Source of the DNA: Mesorhizobium sp. INR15
GTDB taxonomy: Bacteria; Pseudomonadota; Alphaproteobacteria; Rhizobiales; Rhizobiaceae
Direction: 5' to 3'
Assembly: GCF_015500075.1 (NCBI RefSeq)
Contig: NZ_CP045496.1
Coordinates: forward strand, 1,488,001-1,552,000
Length of the DNA: 64,000 bases
Positions 51,801 to 59,440 of this stretch are shown here, piece by piece. Positions within the stretch are counted from its first letter, which is position 1, and each line of letters opens with the position of its first letter. The notes beneath the pieces were generated by a model that saw nothing but the letters and a program-made list of their open reading frames with translations, did not search any database and was not told where the DNA came from. The position numbers were made by a program, and so were the translations under genes.

Positions 51801-52022
51801 TCGGCGATCGTGTTCGGCCTGTCCTTCGCGACGGTGCTGACGCTCGTGGTGACGCCGTCGATGCTGATGGTGTTCACGCGTGCCAAGGTGAAGCCCGGCG
51901 CGCGGCGCGGCTGGTTCAGCCGGCTGTTCCGGCGCGGCAAGGGTGAGGCTACCTCCACCGCTGCACCCGGCCAGGATCTGGGCGTCGAGCCGGCGGTGGC
52001 TTTTCCGAAGGCCGCCGAATAG
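48840..52022 (+). CDS. RND efflux pump, inner-membrane permease
   Basis: 1060 residues with the AcrB/MexB-type twelve-helix plan and two large periplasmic loops. N-terminal helix at about 13-30 (ARLTISVLVFLLIAGWVAYQ region). The proton-relay acidic pair lies in helix 4 (AVGMLVDDAIIVTEF). The second half repeats the plan (VIALAGVVVNNNIVLIDTYD, ERARPVVLTAVSAILGVLPI). Together with the adaptor it makes a drug, solvent or metabolite exporter; substrate unknown. The stop codon lies inside a 17-bp tandem duplication. Confidence 0.95.
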   Translation: MDIVRLAINNARLTISVLVFLLIAGWVAYQSTPKEAEPDVPIPMMYVSLIYQGISPEDSERLLLRPMESKLKSLKGLKEMRSAAFQGGGYVLVEFQPQTNLATALQDTRSKVQDAKADLPQAAEEPVVSEVNISEFPVLVVTLSGELPERVLTAAARELRDRIEEVPGVLEGSLQGSRDDLVEVVIDPMKLSSYGLQLDQLIGAVGASNSLVAAGNIEGSQGKYAVKVPSLIETPEDVAALPVVAGPNAVVQAKDIATIRSTFADATTITRLNGKPAIAIEVKKRIGANLIDTLTKVRAVSDAFVKTMPEGMNVTYTQDKSVFVNQLLGDLQNHVMIAVILVFIVILYALSGRASLLIGLAIPSSFLIGILLLALMGYTINMIVLFSLILAVGMLVDDAIIVTEFAERRMSEGMPKAEAFALAAKRMAGPVIAATMTRIAAFSPLLFWPGIIGDFMKYMPITLIVTLSASMLYALVFAPTLGALFAKAPEHHEDDNRDGWYMAIVKKAVRFPITVMVLTVVLLAGIFVGYSKYGAGVEFFPSVEPDYGLLYVHARGNLSLAEMDTATKIAENRLLGWPGVKSVYTRVGKSQGGGQDVPEDVVGVIQYEFVDWRERKSANHILDELRGVMAGIPGVDVEVRVPEAGPPTGKAVQIRLSAADPKGLDEKARAVAARIAKVPGVIDISDGLPPPGVDWALEVDRAKAAQYGISPTAVGTVVQLVTNGLKLSEYRPAGADKAVDIRLRLPEDRRTLSTLDELRVQTSQGSVPISNFVVRKAKPSVGILNRIDGARTVVVQANAAAGAQVAVVQDEVTKAVTEMDLNSSGIRWKLAGSNEDSAEASAFLGKAFGAAIFLIFLVLLAQFNKFTSVWLVLSCVVMATIGVFLGLLITGETFGIVMSGIGVIALAGVVVNNNIVLIDTYDRLREEGWDKLEAVLQTCRERARPVVLTAVSAILGVLPIAFGLGLEIFHHETTINAPSTQWWISLSSAIVFGLSFATVLTLVVTPSMLMVFTRAKVKPGARRGWFSRLFRRGKGEATSTAAPGQDLGVEPAVAFPKAAE

Positions 52023-52047
52023 ACTTGGTTGCCGAATAGACTTGGTC
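52014..52047 (+). repeat. 17-bp tandem duplication over the RND stop codon
   Basis: GCCGAATAGACTTGGTT (52014-52030) is followed by GCCGAATAGACTTGGTC (52031-52047). The first copy supplies the last codons and the TAG stop. Confidence 0.9.
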
Positions 52048-52061
52048 GTGATTTTGTGACG

Positions 52062-52095
52062 AAAAAGGCCGCCCGGAACAACCGGGCGGCCTTTT
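52062..52095 (+). terminator. Terminator after the RND operon
   Basis: AAAAAGGCCGCCCGG, loop AACAA, CCGGGCGGCCTTTTG: an 11-bp or longer stem with T-tail. Confidence 0.9.
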
Positions 52096-52136
52096 GCATT
52101 GTCCCCTGAGCAGTATCTCAGAGCGGGGAATGTCTC

Positions 52137-52295
52137 ATGCCGATCAGCACCATCGTCATCATCGTCCTGATCCTGGTCCTCATCGGCGCGGTGCCGGCCT
52201 GGCCGCATTCGCGGTCCTGGGGTTATGGGCCCTCCGGGATCATCAGTATCGTGCTGGTGGTGTTTTTGGTGCTGCTGTTGATGGGACGGCTCTGA
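52137..52295 (+). CDS. Small two-helix membrane protein, DUF3309 family
   Basis: 52 residues: ISTIVIIVLILVLIGAVPAW, then PHSRSWGYGPSG, then a second helix IISIVLVVFLVLLL and MGRL. The sequence fits the DUF3309 family of tiny proteobacterial membrane proteins (first helix, aromatic/Gly turn with WGYGPSG, second helix). Function unknown. It stands alone between the RND terminator and a convergent epimerase-like gene. Confidence 0.85.
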   Translation: MPISTIVIIVLILVLIGAVPAWPHSRSWGYGPSGIISIVLVVFLVLLLMGRL

Positions 52296-52349
52296 GGCGC
52301 TTGGTGGGGAGATCGCGGGCAGGTCATGACCGTGCCCGCTTCCTGTAGC

Positions 52350-53309
52350 TCAGGCAGCCCGCGAACGGTTTGCCACCGTGGCGACGCCGATATCCTCAAG
52401 AGCTTCCGCCACCGCCTGATCAAGCGGCGTATGCGGGATTGTGTCGATGATGCCTTCGAGCCGCGCCGAGGCCAGCTGGTGCGGCTCGAAGCGAAGATAG
52501 GACATCGAGACAATCTCGCGCCACATCGCCACGAACGGGCTGCCGGCGCGCAGCACCCACCAGGGCATCAAGGTCAGCTTGAGCGGGCGGCCAATCGCTT
52601 TTTCCGCGGAGGCTTTGATTTCCAGATCGGTGACGGGGTGACCTGGAAAGTTCAGCGCCTCATAGTTGCCGAGCTTGTCGAGGTTTTGCGCCAGTCCAAC
52701 GAAGCCGTTGGCGAGGTCCGGCAGGTAGGCCCATTCGTGTACGAGGTCAGCAGGGCCGGGTGCGGTGTAGACGCCCTTGTTCATCTTGGACGCCACGACC
52801 AGGTCAAACCACGATCCGGTGCCAGTGCCGCCAAAGAAGTCGCCGGCCCGAAGCAGGATTGTGCGCACCCGCCCGGCGTCGGCCTCACGGCGGAAGAGTT
52901 CTTCCATGGCGACACGGATACGGCCCTTCTCGGTGGTCGGATGGAATGGCGTGTCCTCGGTGATCACCCGGGGTGTCGGTGAGCCGTAATTGTAGACTGT
53001 GCCGGGGAACAGATGGAGGGCACCGTTCGCGTGGCACGCCGCCATGACGTTCTCGGCCATCGGCAGGCATTTGCTCCAGTCGGTGTAGAGCGGGTTCAGG
53101 CCATTGAAGATGATATCGACACCTTCGGTGGCGGCGATGAGTGCGTCACGGTCGAGCGCGTCGCCAGCGGCAGCCGTGGCGCCGGCCAGTTCCGCCGGCA
53201 CCTTGCCGCCGCGGGTGATGGCGCGGACATCGAAGCCCACATCGAGGAAGGCTTTGGCGACAGCGCGGCCGAGCCGGCCATTGGCGCCCAGAATTGCGAT
53301 CTTGGTCAT
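52350..53309 (-). CDS. NAD-dependent epimerase/dehydratase-family protein
   Basis: 319 residues, extended short-chain dehydrogenase fold. N-terminal Rossmann loop is AILGANGRLGRAVAKAF. A typical NNGLNPLYTDW-like segment (FNGLNPLYTDWSKCLP) follows, then FPGTVYNYGSP. The catalytic Tyr-x-x-x-Lys is not evident at the usual place, so it may be a reductase-like or regulatory NmrA relative. Substrate unknown. It lies upstream of the DUF680 gene on the same strand order, 149 bases apart. Confidence 0.82.
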   Translation of the reverse strand: MTKIAILGANGRLGRAVAKAFLDVGFDVRAITRGGKVPAELAGATAAAGDALDRDALIAATEGVDIIFNGLNPLYTDWSKCLPMAENVMAACHANGALHLFPGTVYNYGSPTPRVITEDTPFHPTTEKGRIRVAMEELFRREADAGRVRTILLRAGDFFGGTGTGSWFDLVVASKMNKGVYTAPGPADLVHEWAYLPDLANGFVGLAQNLDKLGNYEALNFPGHPVTDLEIKASAEKAIGRPLKLTLMPWWVLRAGSPFVAMWREIVSMSYLRFEPHQLASARLEGIIDTIPHTPLDQAVAEALEDIGVATVANRSRAA

Positions 53310-53458
53310 GTCGTTTCTCCACGTTTGAGTTGACGGTTGTTGCGTCGTTCACCGGGGCCGCAGACTGTCAAACCAACGCAGGTTGGTCCTTGCTGGGCGA
53401 TCTCAGAAGAGCGGGACGGCGGGATAAGCCCGCCGTCTCGAGGCACTATCGGCATCGA

Positions 53459-53674
53459 TCAGCGGTTGCCGAACAGGTTGCGGTCGCTGCCAGGCGTGGC
53501 GGGCTGGGCGACGATGGCATCCGGCTTTTGGATCGACGTGGTACGCGTTTCGTCGAGGCTGGCGACCGGGGCCGCCGACTGGTTGGTGCTGTTTGAGCCA
53601 AACTTGTCGCTGCCGGCAAAAGCGCTGGCGGTGGCAATGAGGATGGCGGCGGCGGTAAGAGCAATCTTGGTCAT
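53459..53674 (-). CDS. DUF680 secreted small protein
   Basis: 71 residues. Signal peptide TKIALTAAAILIATASAFAG is followed by a short mature part with SDKFGSNSTNQ and, at the end, TPGSDRNLFGNR. Signal sequence and DxxGS-type mature start match DUF680, a family known chiefly from Mesorhizobium, where many copies occur per genome. Function unknown, periplasmic. Start at 53674 with a purine-rich AAGGAGAC upstream. Confidence 0.85.
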   Translation of the reverse strand: MTKIALTAAAILIATASAFAGSDKFGSNSTNQSAAPVASLDETRTTSIQKPDAIVAQPATPGSDRNLFGNR

Positions 53675-53770
53675 TTTTCGTCTCCTTGGTTGGTGTTTGC
53701 AGGGTGAATATGGTCGGTTCACATGCGAATAGAAATTGACTGATTTCGGCGATCTGATATTCAAAAATGA

Positions 53771-54685
53771 ATGAGTGAGTTCGATTGGAATCTGATCAAG
53801 AGCTTCGTCACCGTGGCGGAAACCGGCAGTCTGTCGGCCGCGGCGCGAAAACTCGCATCCAGCCAGCCGACGCTTGGCCGCCATATGTCCGAGTTGGAGC
53901 AGGCGCTTGGCGTAACGCTGTTTCGGCGCGGACGTCGCGGCTACGAATTGACCGAGGCAGGCGGCACCCTGTTCGAGCGTGGCAAGGTGGTGAGCGAGCA
54001 GGCGACGGCTTTCTCGCTGCTGGCTCTGGGCTCGGTCGAAGCGATCGAAGGCACGGTGCGTATCGCCGCCAGCGAAGTGGTGTCGGCCTATGTCCTGCCG
54101 GAAATGATGGCGCGGCTCGGCATTGAGGAGCCGGGTATCGAGGTCGAGATCGTGCCGTCGAACCAGGTCGAGAACCTGCTACGCAGGGATGCCGACATCG
54201 CCATCCGCATGGTCAAGCCGGCGCAGAACGAGCTGGTGGCGCGCAAGGTCTGCGACATTCCTTTATGCGTCTGCGCGGCCACATCCTACCTCGACCGGGC
54301 CGGGCGCCCCACGACAGCGGCGGATCTCGTCAGCCATCGACTGATCGGTTTCGATCGCGATGACACCGCCATCCGCGGCTTTGCCGCAGCCGGCGTCAAA
54401 CTTGACCGCCACGCCTTCCGCTTCAGGGCCGACAATCAGATCGTGCTGTGGGAGGCGGTGCGGACTGGAAACGGCATCGGTTTCGGCCAGGAGCCGCTGG
54501 CGGAACGCGATCCGCTGGTGGAGAAGGTTTTGACTGGCTTTACCTTGCCAACACTGCCGGTCTGGCTTGCCATGCATCGTGACGTGCGCACCAGCGTGCG
54601 CATCCGCCGCGTCGCGGATTTTCTGTTCGAGGCGTTCAAGCGCTACTCGGCCGGCGCTGCCTCGGGCGCGAACTCGGCGCGGTGA
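53771..54685 (+). CDS. LysR-family transcriptional regulator
   Basis: 304 residues. N-terminal winged HTH (VAETGSLSAAARKLASSQPT, LGRHMSELEQALGVTLFRR) and a C-terminal LysR effector domain (GTVRIAASEVVSAYVLPEMM). Divergent from the DUF680 gene and overlapping the 3' end of the MFS gene by 43 bases. Ligand and targets unknown; either flanking gene could be a target. Confidence 0.92.
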   Translation: MSEFDWNLIKSFVTVAETGSLSAAARKLASSQPTLGRHMSELEQALGVTLFRRGRRGYELTEAGGTLFERGKVVSEQATAFSLLALGSVEAIEGTVRIAASEVVSAYVLPEMMARLGIEEPGIEVEIVPSNQVENLLRRDADIAIRMVKPAQNELVARKVCDIPLCVCAATSYLDRAGRPTTAADLVSHRLIGFDRDDTAIRGFAAAGVKLDRHAFRFRADNQIVLWEAVRTGNGIGFGQEPLAERDPLVEKVLTGFTLPTLPVWLAMHRDVRTSVRIRRVADFLFEAFKRYSAGAASGANSAR

Positions 54686-55776
54686 GCCAATCCAGCCATG
54701 AGCAGGACGACGATCAGCAGCGCCGCCATGGCAATGAAGATCGGGCCGAAACTGAAGTGTTCGGCGACAAAGCCGATCGCCGACGGCGCAACCAGGATGC
54801 CGGAATAGCCCATGGTGGTGACGACGCTCATGCCGGTGCCTGACGACATGCCTTCCTGGTTGCCGCCAGCTGAAAAGATGATCGGCACCATGTTGGCAAT
54901 GCCGAAGCCGCACAATGCAAAAGCCGCGATGGCAAGCCAGGGCGAGGGCGACAGGCCGGCGACCAGCATGCCGGCAGCGGCGATTATGGCCGAACCACGC
55001 AGCGTCGTCACCGCGCCGAAGCGGTTGCGCACGCCATCACCGAAGAAGCGCATGATCGCCATGACGCCGGAGAAGGCGGCATAGGCAAGTCCGGCGACGG
55101 CGAGATCGGCGCCGAGTTCCTGTCGCAGATACAGGGCTGCCCAGTCGAGCACCGCTCCCTCGGAGATCATCGTCAGCAGTGCCATCAGCCCGATCAGATA
55201 GACCAGCGGGTTTGCCGGCAGTGAGAATTTGTGATGTTCGACCGCCTGCGGCTTGTCCTCGGCAACCAGGTGACGGATCGCTACCGCGATCACGACGAAA
55301 GCTATGGCGGTCACCCCTGTAGCATGCACAAGGTGGCCGTAGTGCTGGATGGCGAAGCCACCCAGCCCGCCGCCGGCGAATCCGCCGAGGCTCCAGAAAC
55401 CGTGCGAGGACGACATGATCGCGCGACCCAATTTTCGTTCCACGACCACCGCGTTCGCGTTCATGGCGACATCCATGCCGCCGATCGAGCCGCCGAAGAT
55501 GAACATGGCGATGGCCGCCAGCGGCACATCAGGCGCCAGCGCCACAACCAGCAGGCCCAGGCTGCCGCAGAGAGCGAACCAGCGCAACACCGTGCGCGAA
55601 CCGTGTTTCGAGATCAGGTGACCGCACCAGGTCATGGCCGTGACCGCGCCAGCGCCGAACAGCAGGATCAGCAGCCCAAGCGTGAATTTGCTGATATCGA
55701 GCCGGGTCAGGAAGACCGGAATCTGTGGCGCCCAGCTTCCGGTCAGGAAGCCGTTGGCCAGAAAAATGGCAGCCAC
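54643..55776 (-). CDS. MFS transporter (YbjJ-like)
   Basis: 377 residues with about twelve membrane helices. N-terminal AAIFLANGFLTGSWAPQIPV and the loop SKHGSRTVLRWFALCGSLGL fit the YbjJ/MFS group of small-molecule exporters or sugar-like transporters. The only in-frame start is GTG 55776, immediately before helix 1, without a clear ribosome site. An overlapping frame upstream supplies a plausible N-terminus (VSNAMQMDHPWTVGR), so a 1-base indel near 55775 may have displaced the true start. The 3' end overlaps the LysR gene on the other strand. Confidence 0.82.
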   Translation of the reverse strand: MAAIFLANGFLTGSWAPQIPVFLTRLDISKFTLGLLILLFGAGAVTAMTWCGHLISKHGSRTVLRWFALCGSLGLLVVALAPDVPLAAIAMFIFGGSIGGMDVAMNANAVVVERKLGRAIMSSSHGFWSLGGFAGGGLGGFAIQHYGHLVHATGVTAIAFVVIAVAIRHLVAEDKPQAVEHHKFSLPANPLVYLIGLMALLTMISEGAVLDWAALYLRQELGADLAVAGLAYAAFSGVMAIMRFFGDGVRNRFGAVTTLRGSAIIAAAGMLVAGLSPSPWLAIAAFALCGFGIANMVPIIFSAGGNQEGMSSGTGMSVVTTMGYSGILVAPSAIGFVAEHFSFGPIFIAMAALLIVVLLMAGLAHRAEFAPEAAPAE

Positions 55777-55950
55777 GGCCCACCGTCCACGGATGGTCCA
55801 TCTGCATGGCGTTCGATACGTTCATAAGGCGAATCCGGTCAAAAAATGGCTTCGCGGGGCAAATTAGATCGATTCAATTTTCAGTCAAGCGCTGTTTCGA
55901 GGAACCATTTGGGCCAAACGGGCCTTGAACGTGATCGGGGATGCCGGGGG

Positions 55951-56280
55951 CTAGTGGTCCTTTGGCCGCCTCGCCTCGAACTCCGCCTTCTTGGCGTCGG
56001 AGGCCTCGGTCTGATTGAGGGCCTGCCATTCGGAATAGGGCATGCCGTAGACGATCTCCCGCGATTGATCCTTGGAGAGATCGACGCCTTCCGCGTTGGC
56101 TGCATCGCGATACCAGTTCGACAGGCAGTTGCGGCAGAAGCCAGCGAGGTTCATCAGGTCGATGTTCTGCACATCGTTGCGTTCCCTGAGATGCGCCACC
56201 AGCCGGCGGAAGGCGGCGGCCTCGAAATCGCGTTTCTGCTCGTCGCTGAGCGGCGGAAGTAGGGGGCTGAGTTCGGTCAT
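55951..56280 (-). CDS. DUF1244 protein
   Basis: 109 residues matching the DUF1244 family: DFEAAAFRRLVAHLRERNDV, then NIDLMNLAGFCRNCLSNWYR with a CxxC-like pair, and REIVYGMPYSEWQAL. Function unknown. Encoded directly downstream of the N-formylglutamate amidohydrolase gene (17-bp gap), a gene order that I recall as common in Rhizobiales. Confidence 0.93.
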   Translation of the reverse strand: MTELSPLLPPLSDEQKRDFEAAAFRRLVAHLRERNDVQNIDLMNLAGFCRNCLSNWYRDAANAEGVDLSKDQSREIVYGMPYSEWQALNQTEASDAKKAEFEARRPKDH

Positions 56281-56297
56281 CGAAAGCTCCTTGCAGC

Positions 56298-57095
56298 CTA
56301 AAGCGGCCCGGTGCGCGAGCCGAATTGCCTGACGACATGTATATCGGGACGACGGTCGATCGCGTCAACGATCGGCGCTAGCCGCTCCGCCCATGCAAGC
56401 GCGTCCCTGGCGTTGGCGATCAGATCCTGACGGATCTCGATCAGTGCATGGGCAAAGCCATTGACGATGGCGTGCTTGTACATGGTGTCGCCGCGCAATG
56501 CGCCATCGTAGGGCTCGTTGTCGCCGACGATGAGGCTCTCGTCGGCGGCCAGCATATCGATCAATGGCCGCGCCACCCGGTCGTCGAGGTCCCACAGGAT
56601 GCCGACATGCCAGGGGCGCTTGATGCCCTGCATGACCGGCGTGAAGGAATGCACCGAGAAGATGAACGGCGCCTGCGCGGAAGCATGCGCCACGGAAGCG
56701 ATCATGGCGCCGACGGCGTCGTGATAGGGGCGGTAGAAATTGTCGAGTCGCCTCTCGCGCTCTTCAGCGGCAAGCGGGTAATTGCCGGGCACAACCGTGC
56801 CGTCATAGAGCTGACGGATCAGCGTCGGGTCATCCTCGCCGCGATTGGGATCGATCAGCAGTCGTGAGAAATTGGCGAGCACCGCCGGAACGCCAAGCAG
56901 GGCGGCCAGTTCACGGGTTACCGCCTCGACGCCGATGTCGTAAGCAATGTGGCGGTCAAACTCCGCTGCCGGCAGGCCAAGGCTGCCATAGTCCTCCGGC
57001 AATTCGCGGCGGGCGTGATCGCCAAGGAGCACGATGCCTCGCTTGCGGTCGCCCTCGACGATATCGAAAGGCGCGAAAACTGTGGATCGGGTCAT
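56298..57095 (-). CDS. N-formylglutamate amidohydrolase family protein
   Basis: 265 residues. Conserved elements include LLGDHARRELPEDYGSLGL, the DPNRGEDD loop (LLIDPNRGEDDPTLIRQLYD), YRPYHDAV and the HSFTPVMQG segment, all part of the metal-binding site of the family. It may hydrolyse N-formylglutamate or an N-formyl/N-acyl amino acid. Start at 57095 (MTRSTVFAPFDIVEG), a longer frame being unlikely. It forms an operon with the DUF1244 gene and is divergent from DUF1036-pyk. Confidence 0.88.
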   Translation of the reverse strand: MTRSTVFAPFDIVEGDRKRGIVLLGDHARRELPEDYGSLGLPAAEFDRHIAYDIGVEAVTRELAALLGVPAVLANFSRLLIDPNRGEDDPTLIRQLYDGTVVPGNYPLAAEERERRLDNFYRPYHDAVGAMIASVAHASAQAPFIFSVHSFTPVMQGIKRPWHVGILWDLDDRVARPLIDMLAADESLIVGDNEPYDGALRGDTMYKHAIVNGFAHALIEIRQDLIANARDALAWAERLAPIVDAIDRRPDIHVVRQFGSRTGPL

Positions 57096-57310
57096 TGGCG
57101 GGAAATGGTCTGTTCGCTGGCTTCCGGGGAGGATGCTATCGTCATTCCACGAAGACGACGCTTGCGCAATGCCGTTGTTTGGCCAAGGTTTCCCAGGAAA
57201 TCTGGCAGAAGCCGGCGAATTGTGCGCCGGAGCCTTTCTAAATCGATTGGAATTGGACAAAACGGCGCGTTGACATGCGCCCGGACTTTTCCGAAAAGGG
57301 GCGCAGAGAG

Positions 57311-57829
57311 ATGCTGATGTGGTTCTTGAGGGGTTTCAGGTTGGGTTCCGCCGGCGGGCAGCGCATGCGCTATGCTTTCGCCATGCCGCTCCTGATCCTT
57401 GTGATCGGCCTGTCGGCGATGGTTACGGCCACGCCGGCGCGGGCCGATTTCCGTGTCTGCAACGCCACGCAGAACCTCGTTGGGGTCGGCATAGGCTATC
57501 GCGCCAAGGCCGGCTGGATCACCGAGGGCTGGTGGCACATCGAAGGATCGAGCTGCAAGACGTTGATCGAAGGACCGCTGTCATCAAGGTTTTATTATCT
57601 TTATGCAGAAGACGCCGAGCGCGGTGGACGCTGGGACGGCCCGATCAACATGTGCGTGGCTGAAAAAGAGTTCAAGATCGCCGGCGTAGCCGACTGCGTC
57701 GCCCGGGGCTTCCAACGCGCCGGATTTCAGGAATATGACACGGGCGAACAGGCAAGCTGGATGGTCCAGCTGACCGATGAACCCGCAACGGGAGGCGCTC
57801 CAGCCGCCCCGGGAACAAACAGTCAATGA
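57311..57829 (+). CDS. DUF1036 membrane/periplasmic protein
   Basis: About 172 residues from ATG 57311; starts at 57275 and 57365 are also possible. A hydrophobic N-terminus (AMPLLILVIGLSAMVTATPA) ends in the signal-like ARADF, and the mature domain starts FRVCNATQNLVGVGIGYRAK. It continues with the DUF1036 core (GWWHIEGSSCKTLIEGPLSS, YYLYAEDAERGG, CVAEKEFKI). Function unknown. Its stop overlaps the pyruvate kinase start (ATGA, 57826-57829), so the two are translationally coupled. Confidence 0.87.
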   Translation: MLMWFLRGFRLGSAGGQRMRYAFAMPLLILVIGLSAMVTATPARADFRVCNATQNLVGVGIGYRAKAGWITEGWWHIEGSSCKTLIEGPLSSRFYYLYAEDAERGGRWDGPINMCVAEKEFKIAGVADCVARGFQRAGFQEYDTGEQASWMVQLTDEPATGGAPAAPGTNSQ

Positions 57830-59262
57830 GACGCAGCCGCAAGGTCAAGATCCTAGCCACCATCGGTCCGGCATCCTCGTCCGAGGAGATGCTGAAGAAG
57901 CTGTTCGAAGCGGGCGCGGATGTGTTCCGCATCAATATGAGCCATACCGACCACGAGCTGATGCGCACGCTGGTCGGCCGCATCCGTTCTGTCGAGGAGG
58001 CCGTCGGCCGGCCGATCGGCATTCTCGCCGATCTGCAAGGGCCAAAGCTGCGTGTCGGCAAGTTCGCCAATGGCAAGGAAGTGCTGACCGTTGGCCAGAC
58101 CTTCACGCTCGACAACAATCCCGAGCCGGGCACCTCGACCAGGGTGTACCTGCCGCATCCCGAGATTTTGAGCTCCGTTGAAGCCGGCCACCGGCTTTTG
58201 ATCGATGATGGCAAGCTCGAGCTGAGGGCGGTGAAAAGCGACGGTAAGTCGATTGTCTGCACGGTTGTCGCCGGCACGACGATTTCCGACAAGAAGGGCG
58301 TCAGCCTGCCCGATACCGACCTGCCGGTCGGTGCGCTGACCGAGAAGGACCGTAAGGACCTCGATGCGGTGCTCGACACCGGCGTCGACTGGATCGCGCT
58401 GTCGTTCGTGCAGCGGCCCGAGGATCTGGCTGAAGCGCGCAAGATCGCGCGCGGCCGGGCGCTGATCATGGCCAAGATCGAAAAGCCGCAGGCCGTGGCA
58501 CGGCTGGCCGAAATCATCGAACTGTCCGATGCGCTGATGGTCGCCCGAGGTGATCTCGGTGTCGAAATGCCGCTCGAGGCCGTGCCCGGCATCCAGAAGC
58601 AGATCACCCGCGCCGCGCGCCGCGCCGGCAAGCCGGTGGTGGTGGCGACGCAGATGCTGGAATCGATGATCACCGCCCCGGTGCCGACACGCGCCGAAGT
58701 CTCGGACGTGTCGATTGCCGTCTTCGAAGGCGCGGACGCCATCATGCTGTCGGCGGAATCGGCGGCCGGCGCCTATCCGGTCGAGGCCGTGGCAATGATG
58801 AACCGCATCGCCACCAAGGTCGAAACCGACCCGACCTATGCCGGCATCATCAACGCGCAGCGCTCCGAGCCGGAAGCGACCGGCGCCGACGCCATTTCGC
58901 TTGCCGCGCGTGAAATCGCCGAAACGCTGAAGCTGGCTGCGATCATCACCTACACGGCGTCAGGCAATACCGGCCTGCGCGCCGCGCGCGAGCGCCCGCA
59001 GGTGCCGATCATTGCGCTATCACCGATCCTCAACACGGCAAGGCGGCTGTCGCTTTTGTGGGGCACGCATTGCGTCGTCTCACCCGACGCCAGCGATCTC
59101 GACGACATGGTCGACCGCGCCTGCCGCATTGCCTTCGACGAAGGCTTTGGCAAGCCGGGCGACCGCGTCATCATCACCGCCGGCGTGCCGCTGCGGACCC
59201 CGGGTTCGACCAACATGCTGCGCATCGCCTATGTCGGCTCGGACGTGCAGGGCAGCCGATAG
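57826..59262 (+). CDS. pyk: Pyruvate kinase
   Basis: Phosphoenolpyruvate + ADP to pyruvate + ATP. 478 residues: N-terminal KILATIGPASSSEEMLKKLF, the substrate loop in FRINMSHTDHE, metal ligands and catalytic Lys in MAKIEKPQAV, the ARGDLGVEMPLEAVPG metal-binding loop, and PTRAEVSDVSIAVFEGADAI. C-terminal allosteric domain present. Start overlaps the DUF1036 stop. Terminator at 59311. Confidence 0.97.
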   Translation: MRRSRKVKILATIGPASSSEEMLKKLFEAGADVFRINMSHTDHELMRTLVGRIRSVEEAVGRPIGILADLQGPKLRVGKFANGKEVLTVGQTFTLDNNPEPGTSTRVYLPHPEILSSVEAGHRLLIDDGKLELRAVKSDGKSIVCTVVAGTTISDKKGVSLPDTDLPVGALTEKDRKDLDAVLDTGVDWIALSFVQRPEDLAEARKIARGRALIMAKIEKPQAVARLAEIIELSDALMVARGDLGVEMPLEAVPGIQKQITRAARRAGKPVVVATQMLESMITAPVPTRAEVSDVSIAVFEGADAIMLSAESAAGAYPVEAVAMMNRIATKVETDPTYAGIINAQRSEPEATGADAISLAAREIAETLKLAAIITYTASGNTGLRAARERPQVPIIALSPILNTARRLSLLWGTHCVVSPDASDLDDMVDRACRIAFDEGFGKPGDRVIITAGVPLRTPGSTNMLRIAYVGSDVQGSR

Positions 59263-59310
59263 GCTCCCCGCAATCGATGCCGCGCAGTCTGCTGTGACCA
59301 TATTGCAACA

Positions 59311-59338
59311 AGGGCCCGGACAATGATCCGGGCCTTTA
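59311..59338 (+). terminator. Terminator after pyk
   Basis: AGGCCCGGA-type stem (AGGGCCCGGA / TCCGGGCCTT) with loop CAATGA, then TT. Confidence 0.8.
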
Positions 59339-59440
59339 TCTCGACACAGGGTTGCCGCGATCCCTCTAGAAGACGCGGTAAAGCGGCGTCTACGTTCGCT
59401 CCTCCGCCCTTTGCATTTCCCATCGTTTGAAAGTTTGTGA

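Noticed and set aside
53459..53884. Longer 141-codon reading of the DUF680 gene
   Set aside because: The signal peptide begins at 53674 behind a good ribosome site; the upstream part overlaps the LysR start and is not signal-like.
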